Shown one piece after another: positions 52,272 to 60,666 of a DNA stretch of 64,000 nucleotides. The stretch lies in contig CAJTYS010000024.1 of the NCBI GenBank assembly GCA_910583765.1, forward strand, positions 1 through 64,000, read 5' to 3'. A program made the translations under genes and the position numbers. Below the pieces are notes generated by a model, which had not been told where the DNA came from, did not search any database, and worked only from the letters and a program-made list of their open reading frames with translations. The first letter of the stretch is position 1; every line of letters starts with the position of its first letter. This stretch comes from an uncultured Eubacteriales bacterium. Lineage in GTDB: Bacteria; Bacillota; Clostridia; Peptostreptococcales; Anaerovoracaceae.

Positions 52272-53481
52272 ATTTTTTCTCCAAAAGTTCCCTCAATACG
52301 TTCCTGTCGTCAAACGGTAATTTTTGATCCCCTGATAGCTGGTAAGCTTCGTGGCCTTTTCCCGCTACTACTATGATATCCCATTTATCCGCAAGAAACA
52401 CGGCTCTTTTTATGGCTTGATAACGGTCAAAGATTACCGTGTACTGGCAGCCTGTGGGATAAAGGCCTTCTTCAATGGCCTGGCAGATGTTTTCCGGCGG
52501 CTCGCCTCTGGGATTGTCGTTGGTCACTATGCAATAGTCGCTGTATGTTCCTGCGATCTTACCCATCAGAGGCCGCTTTCCCTTATCCCGAAAACCACCG
52601 CAGCCAAAGACGCACAACAGTTTTCCTCGTTTAAATCGGGTCAGGGAAGACAACAGCTTTTCCAGACCATCTGGCGTATGGGCGTAATCCACCACGCCCA
52701 ATGTGTCCTCCATGCTGCCGATGAGCTCCATCCTTCCAGGCACCTTGATTAGTTTGGAAAGGCCCGCCTGTATGGCGGAAAACCCTGTCCCCGCCTGACG
52801 CGCCATGGCAGCGGCCAGCATCGCGTCATATACGAAATGTTCTCCTGGCATGTGGGTTTTCAGGTCCCCTAAGACCTGGCCATTCTCTGAAAATCGAAAA
52901 ATGTTTCCATCTAATGATTCTTTTAGGATCTCTCCATAAAAGTCCGCGCCTTTGTCCCGCAAGGAATAGCTTTTCAGCGCAGGGGCGCCCCCGCGCTCAG
53001 TCAGCTGGCCCGTTTTTCCCACCCCATCCGGTCCACCCAATTCTTTCAGCTCCTGGTAAAGCCGTTTTCCGTAAGGGTCATCCACATTGATGGACGCACC
53101 GGCCTGACATTTGAAAAAAAGCTGCTTTTTCACCTGATAATAAGCTTCCATGGTTTCATGGTAATCCAGGTGATCCTGGCTCAAATTCGTAAAACCTCCG
53201 TAAGCGATCTGAATCCCGTCGATTCTGCCCTGATGGATGCCATGGGAGGAAACCTCCATGACGCATTGGCTGATCTTCTGTTCCTTCATCTCATGGAACA
53301 GGTCCTTGAGCAGTTCTTTTCCCGGTGTTGTGTTGATGGGCGCATAGCGTTTTTCTCCGATCTGGTGCTGAATGGTCCCGATCAGGCCGCAGGCCCCGTC
53401 TTCTGCTTCTAGTATCTCCCTCAGCATGCAAGATGCTGTTGTTTTGCCATTGGTTCCCGTAATTCCGAAAACCTGGATCAC
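52243..53481 (-). CDS. murE: MurE-type ligase lacking the N-terminal UDP-binding domain
   Basis: A 412-residue Mur ligase that begins directly at the ATP-binding domain: MIQVFGITGTNGKTTAS, where full-length MurE (about 490 residues) has some 100 residues before this point. The rest is complete: EVSSHGIHQGRIDG, FTNLSQDHLDYH, the DNPRGEP motif (typical of meso-diaminopimelate-adding MurE) and VVAGKGHEAYQL. The start is GTG at 53481; a TGA two codons upstream in frame and the PBP gene ending at 53490 leave no room for the missing domain. It is either a functional short form or a damaged gene in a cluster that is otherwise intact. Confidence 0.88.
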   Translation of the reverse strand: MIQVFGITGTNGKTTASCMLREILEAEDGACGLIGTIQHQIGEKRYAPINTTPGKELLKDLFHEMKEQKISQCVMEVSSHGIHQGRIDGIQIAYGGFTNLSQDHLDYHETMEAYYQVKKQLFFKCQAGASINVDDPYGKRLYQELKELGGPDGVGKTGQLTERGGAPALKSYSLRDKGADFYGEILKESLDGNIFRFSENGQVLGDLKTHMPGEHFVYDAMLAAAMARQAGTGFSAIQAGLSKLIKVPGRMELIGSMEDTLGVVDYAHTPDGLEKLLSSLTRFKRGKLLCVFGCGGFRDKGKRPLMGKIAGTYSDYCIVTNDNPRGEPPENICQAIEEGLYPTGCQYTVIFDRYQAIKRAVFLADKWDIIVVAGKGHEAYQLSGDQKLPFDDRNVLRELLEKKYEKTYNETN

Positions 53482-53489
53482 TTTTCACA

Positions 53490-55484
53490 TCACTTCCTAT
53501 ACAAATAGACTGTTCCGCCCTTGTTGATCTTTTCGCCTGCTCTCGGGTATTGGTCCTGGATCACAAAATCTTTGTTCTGCTTTCCTCCGGAAGCTTTGTA
53601 TTTCAGCGATAATCCGCCGAGGATGCCGATGGCCTCTTCCAAGCCTTCGCCTTTCAGGTCAGGAACGATGACCTGCTCCTCATCCAGCGCTTTTCGCTCT
53701 GCTTTCGTTAATTTTGGTTGGATCTCCATGTAGCGCAGGGTGTCCTCCAGAATCAGCTTTGCTCCTGGCGCGGCGGTCTGGCTTCCGAATTTCACGCCTT
53801 TTGGATTATCCACGATCACCAGGATCGCCACCTGCGGGTCGTTCATGGGGGCCATGCCGATAAAGGACGAATAAGTCTGCGAGCTGTATCCGCCGCCCTT
53901 GGCTTTGTTGGCGGTCCCAGTCTTTCCTCCCACTTTGTAGCCATCCACTTTCGCGGTCCCCGCGCCGCCTTTGGCCACTACGTATTCCATGATGCGGCAC
54001 ATTTCACTGGCGGTTTTTTTGGAGACTGTCTGCCTGACGATTTCTGTGTCAAATTCTTTCACTGTGTCTCCCTTTTCATCCACCAATGCTTTGACCAATC
54101 TGGGCCGCATGAGTTTTCCTTCGTTTCCCAAGGAGGAAATGGCTGTGATCAGCTGGATGGGCGTCACTGCCACGCCTTGGCCGTATCCCATGGTCGCAAG
54201 GCCCACAGGACCGGCTGTGTTTTTATCTTGGAGTATGGAATTCCCTTCTCCTGGGAAGTCGATCCCTGTTTTCTGTGAAATGCCAAAAGTAGTAAGATGG
54301 TCATAAAATTTCTCGATGCCCATTCTCTGGGCCAGGGTGACAAAGACCGGATTGCAGGAATTCCCCACTGCCTGCTCCAGCGTCTGGGTCCCGTGAGGAT
54401 TGTAAGATCGCCAGCATTTCAGCGTGGTACCAGACACATTGATGGAGCCTGTGCAAGTGAACTTTTCCTTGATATTGGTCTTTTTCTCTTCCAATGCCAT
54501 GGATGTGGTCAGCAGCTTGAATGTGGAACCCGGCTCATAAACATCACTGATGAGAGAGTTCCTCCACATGGCGTTCCAGTATTCCATTTTCTTGGAATCC
54601 GGTATGGCTTCCAGTTTTTTCTGCTCCTTTTTGTCAAGAGGCGTCCTGGAATCATTGGGGTCGAATTCCGGCGTCTGGGCCAATGCCAGCACGTCTCCTG
54701 TCTTAGGGGCCATCATGACGCACATGACTCGGTCGGCTTTTGTGTTTTTCTGCACGGTTTTCAGGGATTTTTCCACATAATGCTGGATGGTTTCATCAAT
54801 GGTCAGCACTAACCCTAATCCGTCTTCTGCTTGATAATACTTTTCCGTCCCCTCAGGCAAGTTGTTTCCTGCCACATCCGTGTTTTTAATCCACCGTCCT
54901 GAGGTGCCAGATAGGTATTGGTCGTATTCCAGTTCAATGCCGGAAAGTCCACTGTTGTCATTGGTGACGCTGCCCATGGTGTGGGCTAGAAACGCGCCTA
55001 AGGGATAGTAGCGCTTCGCGTCTTCTGCGATCTCGATCCCCGGCAGTTCCTTTTTTCTGATCTGATCCGCTGTCTCTTTGTCCAGGTAATTTTCTATTTT
55101 CACCAGAGACTGCCGCTTTGTCAGCAGTTCTTTTGTTTCGTTCTCATCCTTTCCTAGAATGGCGGATAGCTCATGGGTGGTTTCTTTCACTCTGGCTTCC
55201 CGCTCCTCCGGCGTGTTCCCTGCCCTTACGTTGGCGGGCCTGGCCCATACAGTGTAACAAGTAGCGCTGACAGCCAGCTTTTTTCCATTGGTGTCGTAGA
55301 TCGCGCCTCTCTTGGCTGCGATAGGCACATCTCTTGTCTGCTGTTCCACAGCCATTTTGGAATATTCCGCGCCTTTGACGATCTGGATCCATCCTACTCT
55401 GACGCACAAGGCCAAACATGCCGCGCACATGACCATGAAAGCCATGATCAGCCGCTTCTTGCTCTTGTTTAATGTTTTTGTCAT
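53490..55484 (-). CDS. Class B penicillin-binding protein (FtsI/SpoVD-type) with PASTA domain
   Basis: A 664-residue transpeptidase. A short cytoplasmic tail and one N-terminal membrane helix (LIMAFMVMCAACLALCVRV) are followed by the dimerisation domain. The transpeptidase motifs are STFK (Ser320), SCN (376-378) and KTG (521-523). A C-terminal PASTA domain (about 605-664, VPDLKGEGLEEAIGILGG) suggests the SpoVD/PBP2x side of the family. It cross-links septal peptidoglycan with FtsW. Gene order and motifs identify it; the exact orthologue (ftsI or spoVD) is not settled. Confidence 0.93.
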   Translation of the reverse strand: MTKTLNKSKKRLIMAFMVMCAACLALCVRVGWIQIVKGAEYSKMAVEQQTRDVPIAAKRGAIYDTNGKKLAVSATCYTVWARPANVRAGNTPEEREARVKETTHELSAILGKDENETKELLTKRQSLVKIENYLDKETADQIRKKELPGIEIAEDAKRYYPLGAFLAHTMGSVTNDNSGLSGIELEYDQYLSGTSGRWIKNTDVAGNNLPEGTEKYYQAEDGLGLVLTIDETIQHYVEKSLKTVQKNTKADRVMCVMMAPKTGDVLALAQTPEFDPNDSRTPLDKKEQKKLEAIPDSKKMEYWNAMWRNSLISDVYEPGSTFKLLTTSMALEEKKTNIKEKFTCTGSINVSGTTLKCWRSYNPHGTQTLEQAVGNSCNPVFVTLAQRMGIEKFYDHLTTFGISQKTGIDFPGEGNSILQDKNTAGPVGLATMGYGQGVAVTPIQLITAISSLGNEGKLMRPRLVKALVDEKGDTVKEFDTEIVRQTVSKKTASEMCRIMEYVVAKGGAGTAKVDGYKVGGKTGTANKAKGGGYSSQTYSSFIGMAPMNDPQVAILVIVDNPKGVKFGSQTAAPGAKLILEDTLRYMEIQPKLTKAERKALDEEQVIVPDLKGEGLEEAIGILGGLSLKYKASGGKQNKDFVIQDQYPRAGEKINKGGTVYLYRK

Positions 55485-55578
55485 CTTCTCCCCTAATATA
55501 CAAAGAATCCAGACGGCCTGCCCCCTGCCTGCTTGCGCGATCTGGAACCTTTTCCCCTATTTGATTTTTATGTATGTT

Positions 55579-56040
55579 CTATTTTATTTCCCCCTTTTCA
55601 TTATATGCCTGCTTCTTCAATTGCTCCGCGAATCCATCCTTTGGAACATCTTCTCCTGCCAGATAAACGATCTGTTTGGATGCTGGATATACCATTTTTT
55701 GTTCTTTTGTGGCCTTTTTCTCAATGGCCTCGATGTTATTGATGCTGTAGACCTTTACGTCTAGATTTTCGATCTCAGCTGACAAGGCGTTGTTTTCTTT
55801 CACAATCTGATTGGTGTCATACTTGACCGATGCCGCGTAAGCCGTGGTGATGATCAGTCCCACGCAAAGGATGCCTACTACCACCAGCAGAAACAGCAGT
55901 CTTGCTTTGTCCTTGGCGGAAACCACAGGGCGCTGTCTGATCTGTCTTCTCGGCTGTCTGGGCTGTTTTGGTTTCATGTCGAAACCATACTTTTGATAAC
56001 TCTCCTGATACTGATACCATTTTTCTGCTTCCATCATCAT
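55579..56040 (-). CDS. ftsL: Cell division protein FtsL
   Basis: A 153-residue bitopic protein. A basic, Pro- and Arg-rich cytoplasmic part (KQPRQPRRQIRQRPVV) precedes one transmembrane helix (LLFLLVVVGILCVGLIITTAYA) and an extracellular leucine-zipper-like coiled coil (IVKENNALSAEIENLDVKVYSINNIEAIEKKA). It joins FtsQ and the FtsW-PBP complex. GAGG lies 6 bp before the ATG. Sequence similarity is low in this family, so gene position between rsmH and the PBP carries weight. Confidence 0.85.
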   Translation of the reverse strand: MMMEAEKWYQYQESYQKYGFDMKPKQPRQPRRQIRQRPVVSAKDKARLLFLLVVVGILCVGLIITTAYAASVKYDTNQIVKENNALSAEIENLDVKVYSINNIEAIEKKATKEQKMVYPASKQIVYLAGEDVPKDGFAEQLKKQAYNEKGEIK

Positions 56041-56052
56041 TATTTACCTCTT

Positions 56053-56991
56053 TCACCTCATCTTCTCTACGACCCGAAGCTTGGCGCTGCGCGCTCTCGG
56101 ATTGTCCTGGACCTCTTCTTTTGAAGGAAGGAGCGGTTTTCCTGTTATTTTTTTGATGTCTGCCTTTTTTCCGCAGACACAAACAGGAAGTTCTTTTGGA
56201 CATGTACATGGATTCACCCGTTTGTTTACAATGTTCTTTACAATCCGATCTTCTAAAGAATGGAACGTGATCACGCATAAGCGGCCCTGATCTGCCAATA
56301 CGTCGCAAAATTCCCCGATTGCTTTTTCCAGCTGCCCCAGTTCGTCGTTAACTTCGATGCGAATGGCCTGAAACGTCCGTTTTGCCGGATGAGGCCCATC
56401 CCGCCTCGCAGCGGCGGGAACAGCCGCTTTAATGATCTCTACCAGCTGGCCTGTTGTTTGGAGAGGCTGCTTCTTCCTCTCTCTGACAATGAATTTGCTG
56501 ATTCGGGAAGCCCATTTTTCTTCCCCATACATGCGAATGATTTCTGTCAATTCTTTTTCCGTGTAATCATTGACTACCTGCTCTGCTGTAAAAGCATCGT
56601 CTTGGCTCATACGCATGTCCAGCGGCGCGTCCTGCATGTAGGAAAAGCCTCTTTCCGCGTTATCCAGCTGAAAAGAAGACACGCCCAGATCCAAAAGCGC
56701 GCCGTTAATGGTTTCTACCCCCAGTTGGGCCAGCACTTCCTTGACATCCGCATAATTGCTCTGCACAAAAAATTTTCTGCAAGGATAAGGCCGCAGCCTC
56801 TCTTCGGCAGCCGCTAAAGCATCTGAGTCCCGATCAATCCCAATGAATGTGCCATCTTCGTCCAGGTCCCCGCAAATGCCGGAGGCATGCCCTCCTCCAC
56901 CCAAGGTTCCATCTACATAAGTCCCTTTTGGGCGAATCCTGAGATTTTCCATGCATGCGTCGTATAAAACGGAAGTGTGTTTAAAAATCAT
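56053..56991 (-). CDS. rsmH: 16S rRNA (cytosine-1402-N4)-methyltransferase
   Basis: A 312-residue SAM methyltransferase (formerly MraW). SAM-binding motif VDGTLGGGGHASGIC near residues 26-40, ALLDLGVSSFQLDNAERGFSY and the C-terminal SLEDRIVKN confirm the family. It modifies C1402 in the ribosomal P site. It overlaps the end of mraZ by 11 bp, as usual in dcw clusters. Confidence 0.96.
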   Translation of the reverse strand: MIFKHTSVLYDACMENLRIRPKGTYVDGTLGGGGHASGICGDLDEDGTFIGIDRDSDALAAAEERLRPYPCRKFFVQSNYADVKEVLAQLGVETINGALLDLGVSSFQLDNAERGFSYMQDAPLDMRMSQDDAFTAEQVVNDYTEKELTEIIRMYGEEKWASRISKFIVRERKKQPLQTTGQLVEIIKAAVPAAARRDGPHPAKRTFQAIRIEVNDELGQLEKAIGEFCDVLADQGRLCVITFHSLEDRIVKNIVNKRVNPCTCPKELPVCVCGKKADIKKITGKPLLPSKEEVQDNPRARSAKLRVVEKMR

Positions 56992-57412
56992 AATTCATCA
57001 TGCTTTCTGCCAGTTGGCTTGGGTCAAGCTCTGTCATGCTTTCATTGCTTTCCCATTCTTCCTTGCTCCAAATCTCGATCTTCTCATAGGAGCCCACTGT
57101 GACCAACTCTTTTTCAATGTTGGCGTATTGGCGCAGCTCCTGTGGAATCGTCAATCTTCCCTGCTTATCAATCTCGCATTCTACCGCGCTGGAGTAAAAG
57201 TGGCGCGCAAGCTGTCTTGCCTTTGGATCCGCAGAAGGCAGCTTGCTGAGTTTGTCCATGAACCGCTCCCATTCGTCCATCGGGTGAATTTCCAAGCATT
57301 TGTCGATCGCTTTGCTGACAATGCATGTATGTCCCACTTCGTCACGAAACTTGGCAGGTATGATCATTCTAGATTTCGTATCTATTGAGTTTTGATACTT
57401 ACCCACCAGCAT
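56981..57412 (-). CDS. mraZ: Transcriptional regulator MraZ
   Basis: A 143-residue protein with two SpoVT/AbrB-like swapped-hairpin halves: GKYQNSIDTKSRMIIPAKFRDEV and CEIDKQGRLTIPQELRQYA. MraZ forms a ring that binds repeats in its own promoter and controls the dcw cluster. ATG at 57412 is preceded by AGGAGG at 8 bp. The operator repeats are visible upstream. Confidence 0.95.
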   Translation of the reverse strand: MLVGKYQNSIDTKSRMIIPAKFRDEVGHTCIVSKAIDKCLEIHPMDEWERFMDKLSKLPSADPKARQLARHFYSSAVECEIDKQGRLTIPQELRQYANIEKELVTVGSYEKIEIWSKEEWESNESMTELDPSQLAESMMNYDF

Positions 57413-57440
57413 GTGACACTCCTCCTATGGTAGAATGTCA

Positions 57441-57475
57441 CCATTTTACTCCACTTCTCTCCACTTTACAACCAC
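57441..57475 (-). promoter_or_regulatory. dcw promoter with MraZ-binding repeats
   Basis: Minus strand promoter TTGTAA (57466-57471), 17 bp, TAAAAT (57443-57448). Over it run four GTGG/ATGG boxes (plus-strand CCAC/CCAT at 57472, 57461, 57451 and 57441), 10-11 bp apart, each preceded by AA. Evenly spaced AAAGTGG-type boxes are the MraZ target described in other bacteria, so MraZ probably represses or modulates this promoter. Confidence 0.8.
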
Positions 57476-57849
57476 TTTGCCCCAATCGCCCCCTTTTCAC
57501 CCCACTTTTTTTCATGTTTTCGCCTTTCAGGGGAAAGGATTTTTTTCCATGCACTAGATGTGGTGTCACGGTTTCAGCTCTTTGTCCATATGTGGAAAGC
57601 CTTGGAGAAACAGCAGTCTCCCGCATTGCGCAGTTCACAATAAAATGTTGAAATTCCAACGTTTTTAAGGCATCAAAAAAGAGACGTGTCTTTTACTTGG
57701 AAATTCATCCATGTGCCATGGCAATGTGTTTCCAGGTAAAAAAGTAGCCTCTTTTCCTCCTTGTTTTTCAGTTGTGAAGCGCTGCGCTGCCACTTGTCCG
57801 TCCCTTCGAAGGGATCTGGCAAGGAAGGGCCGTCCTGCTCCGGATCCCT
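57476..57849. other. Gene-free interval between mraZ and sfsA
   Basis: About 370 bp without a supported gene. It contains an imperfect long hairpin (57690-57703 with 57729-57744, CTTTTACTTGGAAA against TTTCCAGGTAAAAAAG). On the minus strand a run of six T follows about 10 nt later, so this may end the sfsA transcript. A further GTGG box lies near 57505. Confidence 0.45.
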
Positions 57850-58569
57850 CTACTTACTGGCCTCCTCTCCCAGGCGGATCTCCACTGGATCAGCCAAAAC
57901 CATGCTGTTTTCCGTGACATGACAATCATAGGCCAGCAGCCCAACTCCTGCTGCCGCCGCTTTGCGCAGGGTTTCTCCAAACTCTGGATGGGTGGCATCA
58001 TTTGGTTCAAAAAAGGAGATTCCCTTCATTTGTATGACAAAGATGATCCAGGTTAGATATCCCTGGCTCCTGGCCTTGATCAGTTCTTCCATATGTTTCA
58101 CGCCCCGCTGGGTGGGGGCATCAGGAAACCGCACGATCCCCTCTTCTTCCAAAGTGACGCCTTTGACTTCTGCGAGTCCAATCTGTCCTTTCTGGTCTTC
58201 CACATAAAAGTCCAGCCTGGAATCGCCGCATATTTGTTCTCCTTTCACTAGAATGAGCGGCTCCATGCCTGGAAGCCGCAGCTTTCCCTGGGCTAAGGCT
58301 TCTTTGACTACTTGGTTCGGGGCCTGGGAATCCATATTGATCATCAGGTTGCCCTTTTTCACGCCGACCAGAGAGTACCGCGTTTTTCGCTTTTCCATCC
58401 TGCCCGCGCAATCTTCCAGATACACCTCCGCGCCAGGCACCAGCAGCTCTTTGCAGCGCCCTGTGTTTTTCACATGAACGATTTCTTCTGTTCCTTGGAT
58501 GTTGACTCTGGCCACGAATCGGTTGGGCCGTTCAACAAACGTTCCTTTTTGTATGTTTTGATATTCCAT
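57850..58569 (-). CDS. sfsA: DNA/RNA nuclease SfsA
   Basis: A 239-residue SfsA. The N-terminal OB-like part (ERPNRFVARVN, HVKNTGRCKELL) and the PD-(D/E)XK-type core (SRLDFYVEDQKGQIGLAEVKGVTL) match the family, which shows sugar-fermentation-stimulating and nuclease activity in E. coli. It stands upstream of mraZ on the same strand. The start is fixed by homology at the N-terminus, but there is no ribosome site before it; a -10 element ends 6 bp before the ATG, so the mRNA may be leaderless. Confidence 0.93.
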   Translation of the reverse strand: MEYQNIQKGTFVERPNRFVARVNIQGTEEIVHVKNTGRCKELLVPGAEVYLEDCAGRMEKRKTRYSLVGVKKGNLMINMDSQAPNQVVKEALAQGKLRLPGMEPLILVKGEQICGDSRLDFYVEDQKGQIGLAEVKGVTLEEEGIVRFPDAPTQRGVKHMEELIKARSQGYLTWIIFVIQMKGISFFEPNDATHPEFGETLRKAAAAGVGLLAYDCHVTENSMVLADPVEIRLGEEASK

Positions 58570-58575
58570 GTGTCC

Positions 58576-58604
58576 ATTTTAACAGAATTGTTTTCGGTTT
58601 GAAA
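58576..58604 (-). promoter_or_regulatory. Extended -10 promoter of sfsA
   Basis: Minus strand: TTTCAA (58599-58604), 17 bp, TAAAAT (58576-58581) with the extended TGn just before it. The expected start base is the A of the sfsA ATG (58569). Confidence 0.6.
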
Positions 58605-58703
58605 GCAAAATTGTAGAATAGAGGATCGGTTTGAGAATCTAAAGTTTGAAAAAATGGCGGAAAAACCATTTGTCAAAATTCGCTTATCATCCTAAAAGTC
58701 TTG

Positions 58704-58712
58704 TGTTATACT
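58704..58712 (+). promoter_or_regulatory. Extended -10 promoter of the tyrosine phosphatase gene
   Basis: TGTTATACT (TGn plus TATACT at 58707-58712). No good -35 is seen. It lies 56 bp before the ATG at 58769 and rules out the longer frame that would start at 58646. Confidence 0.55.
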
Positions 58713-58768
58713 TTTTTCAAGAGCCTCAATGCGAAAACAGGAAGGCTTGGGAAGGAGCAATAAAGGAA

Positions 58769-59236
58769 ATGTTCAACATACTATTTATCTGCCACGGCAA
58801 TATCTGCCGTTCACCAATGGCTGAATTTCTAATGAAAGACATGGTCTCAAAAGCTGGCCGCGGGCAAGAATTTTACATCCAGTCCGCAGCCACCAGCCGA
58901 GAGGAAATCGGAAACGACATCCATCGAGGGACCAAAGCGAAACTGCGGGAGGCTGGCGTGACTTTTGAAAAACGGGGCGCCCGTCAGGTGACAAGACAGG
59001 ATTACGATACGTTCGACTACCTCATTGTCATGGACCGAGAAAATATCCAGGGCTTGAATTCCATCATTGGCAGCGACCCAGAAGGAAAAGTCCATAGACT
59101 GCTGGAGTTCGCAGGAAAGGAGCGGGACATCGCGGATCCCTGGTATACTGGAAATTTTGACGACACCTATGAGGATATCATGGAAGGTCTGACTGGTTTT
59201 TTCAAGCACTTGGAATCAAGTATGAATCTGCCATAA
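58769..59236 (+). CDS. Low-molecular-weight protein tyrosine phosphatase
   Basis: A 155-residue enzyme. The phosphate-binding loop CHGNICRS starts at Cys8 with Arg14, and the general acid lies in DPWYTG near the C-terminus. It removes phosphate from protein tyrosines, or possibly arginines as in YwlE. The start at 58769 is set by the CX5R motif position and by the promoter; the ribosome site GGAG is at 11-12 bp. It stands alone between sfsA (divergent) and a GNAT gene (convergent). Confidence 0.93.
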   Translation: MFNILFICHGNICRSPMAEFLMKDMVSKAGRGQEFYIQSAATSREEIGNDIHRGTKAKLREAGVTFEKRGARQVTRQDYDTFDYLIVMDRENIQGLNSIIGSDPEGKVHRLLEFAGKERDIADPWYTGNFDDTYEDIMEGLTGFFKHLESSMNLP

Positions 59237-59248
59237 AAAAGAACCCAG

Positions 59249-59280
59249 CCATGGCATGCGCGGTTTCAAACATGCCATGG
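59249..59280. repeat. 10-bp perfect inverted repeat downstream of the phosphatase gene
   Basis: CCATGGCATG (59249-59258) and CATGCCATGG (59271-59280), 12-nt loop. No T run follows on either strand, so it is not a standard terminator. A second short inverted repeat (GCCTGC/GCAGGC near 59323-59341) follows in the same gap. Confidence 0.7.
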
Positions 59281-59355
59281 TCATGAACGCATCCGCCTTG
59301 ATGTATAATCCCATAGCTTAAGGCCTGCCACGCCCGCAGGCTGTGCCTTCTGGGA

Positions 59356-60234
59356 TCAGTGACGGTCATTTCCATCCTGTTCTTCGTCCATCCCCTGCAG
59401 CAGCGCAGTGGTCTTCTGAATTTTGCTGTTTAAAAAACCGATCATTTTGGCCCTTGTTTCCTCATAGGTTTCCTCTGTCGCAGCATCCAACATTTCCTTT
59501 AGGGTTTCTATGACTGCCAGTTGTGTTCCTGCGGTCCTGGCTCTGCTGATTTTCTTTTCATGATCCATGTATTTCTTTGGCATGCTGCTTGCCGGCGCTT
59601 CCTTTTCCAAAGACTGTAACACGCTCCGCATCGGGATCCGATATAGAAGCACATGAGTCAATAGTCGCTGCGGCTCTACCTGAAATTTTTCCGCGACCCT
59701 TCGTATGTTGTCATCGATCAGAGACTTGTACCGTTCTTCAAACGCTGCCGCGTCTTCTTCCTCTATGCGAATGTCCAGCTGCGTTCCATTGGGCTCGCCG
59801 CCTAATTTTTCCATGAGCCTTTGAGAAGCATAATTGTCCGGCTCCACTTTGCTCATGAAAACTTCTGTCCCATATTGGTTGGCGGCGGATTGCATCATGG
59901 TGGCCAGCGCACGGTAGCCAATGCCCTTTCTCTGGTAGCGTTCCAGCAATTCGATCTCGATCTCCGGCGCCCCTCTGCGTATGTCTTTGATGCCGCAATA
60001 GCCGCAAAATCCCCTGTTTTCTGCGTCAACGATGGCGAACTTTTCGCTGTTCTCCGAGAGCATATCCTTCCATGTGTGCTTTACGATGGATTCTTTGTCA
60101 TACAATTCTTTGGAAAAGGAAAGCTCTTTTTGCAGTCGCACATAGTCTTGTAAATCAGTGTCCGCTAAGGGACGCAGGTGTATGTTTTGCCCTGTGAGCT
60201 GGGCAGTCGTCTCTAAAGCCCTTGGTTCTGTCAT
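59356..60234 (-). CDS. GNAT family N-acetyltransferase with helical C-terminal extension
   Basis: A 292-residue protein. Residues 17-155 form a GNAT fold (NIHLRPLADTDLQDYVRL, CGYCGIKDIRRGAPEIEIELLERYQRKGIGYRALATMM with the acetyl-CoA loop, and VEPDNYASQRLMEKLGG), close to RimJ/RimL-type acetyltransferases. The last 130 residues are helical and charged, which is longer than a simple GNAT. Acetyl acceptor unknown. It is a single gene facing the phosphatase gene. Confidence 0.8.
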   Translation of the reverse strand: MTEPRALETTAQLTGQNIHLRPLADTDLQDYVRLQKELSFSKELYDKESIVKHTWKDMLSENSEKFAIVDAENRGFCGYCGIKDIRRGAPEIEIELLERYQRKGIGYRALATMMQSAANQYGTEVFMSKVEPDNYASQRLMEKLGGEPNGTQLDIRIEEEDAAAFEERYKSLIDDNIRRVAEKFQVEPQRLLTHVLLYRIPMRSVLQSLEKEAPASSMPKKYMDHEKKISRARTAGTQLAVIETLKEMLDAATEETYEETRAKMIGFLNSKIQKTTALLQGMDEEQDGNDRH

Positions 60235-60666
60235 AGTTTCTTCTTCCTTTATTTATTCCTTTGATATTTCTTATTACACCATTATTTTGTATGAGTTTCA
60301 ACTCTTTTTTTCACTACGCATTTCTTGTTTTGGACGTGACCTGAAGACATTTGACAGCAAAGTGTCTGTAGCCTTTTTAGTTTGTTGACTTTCACCCCGT
60401 CCAGATGTAAAGTATTCATAGGGCCAGATTGATTTCCCCACTCGGGCAATTGTAGCCCGCTGTCTGGGCGATCATCTGTGCCTATTCTTTTATCTTCATA
60501 AAGAATCCATGCCTGCCTTTTGCCCCAGATGCGCTAAGCGTCACACAATTGTATCCCATTCTTAAGAAATACTTAATGCATCCTGCAAAATAATATGATA
60601 TATTGATGGAGAAAGAACAACAACACATTGACAGAAAAGGGGGAATTGGTACCTATACCAGACTTT
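60235..60666. other. Gene-free interval with a possible structured element
   Basis: About 430 bp between a GNAT gene (divergent) and the DUF1002 gene. A nested inverted repeat occurs at 60424-60467 (CCAGA...TCTGG around CGGGC...GCCCG). No clear promoter for either side was resolved: the region near 60573-60610 has TATGAT and TTAATG at poor spacing. No riboswitch class was recognised. Confidence 0.4.

Noticed and set aside
59249..59341. Inverted repeats as terminators of the phosphatase or GNAT gene
   Set aside because: No T tract follows either stem on either strand; listed as repeats only.
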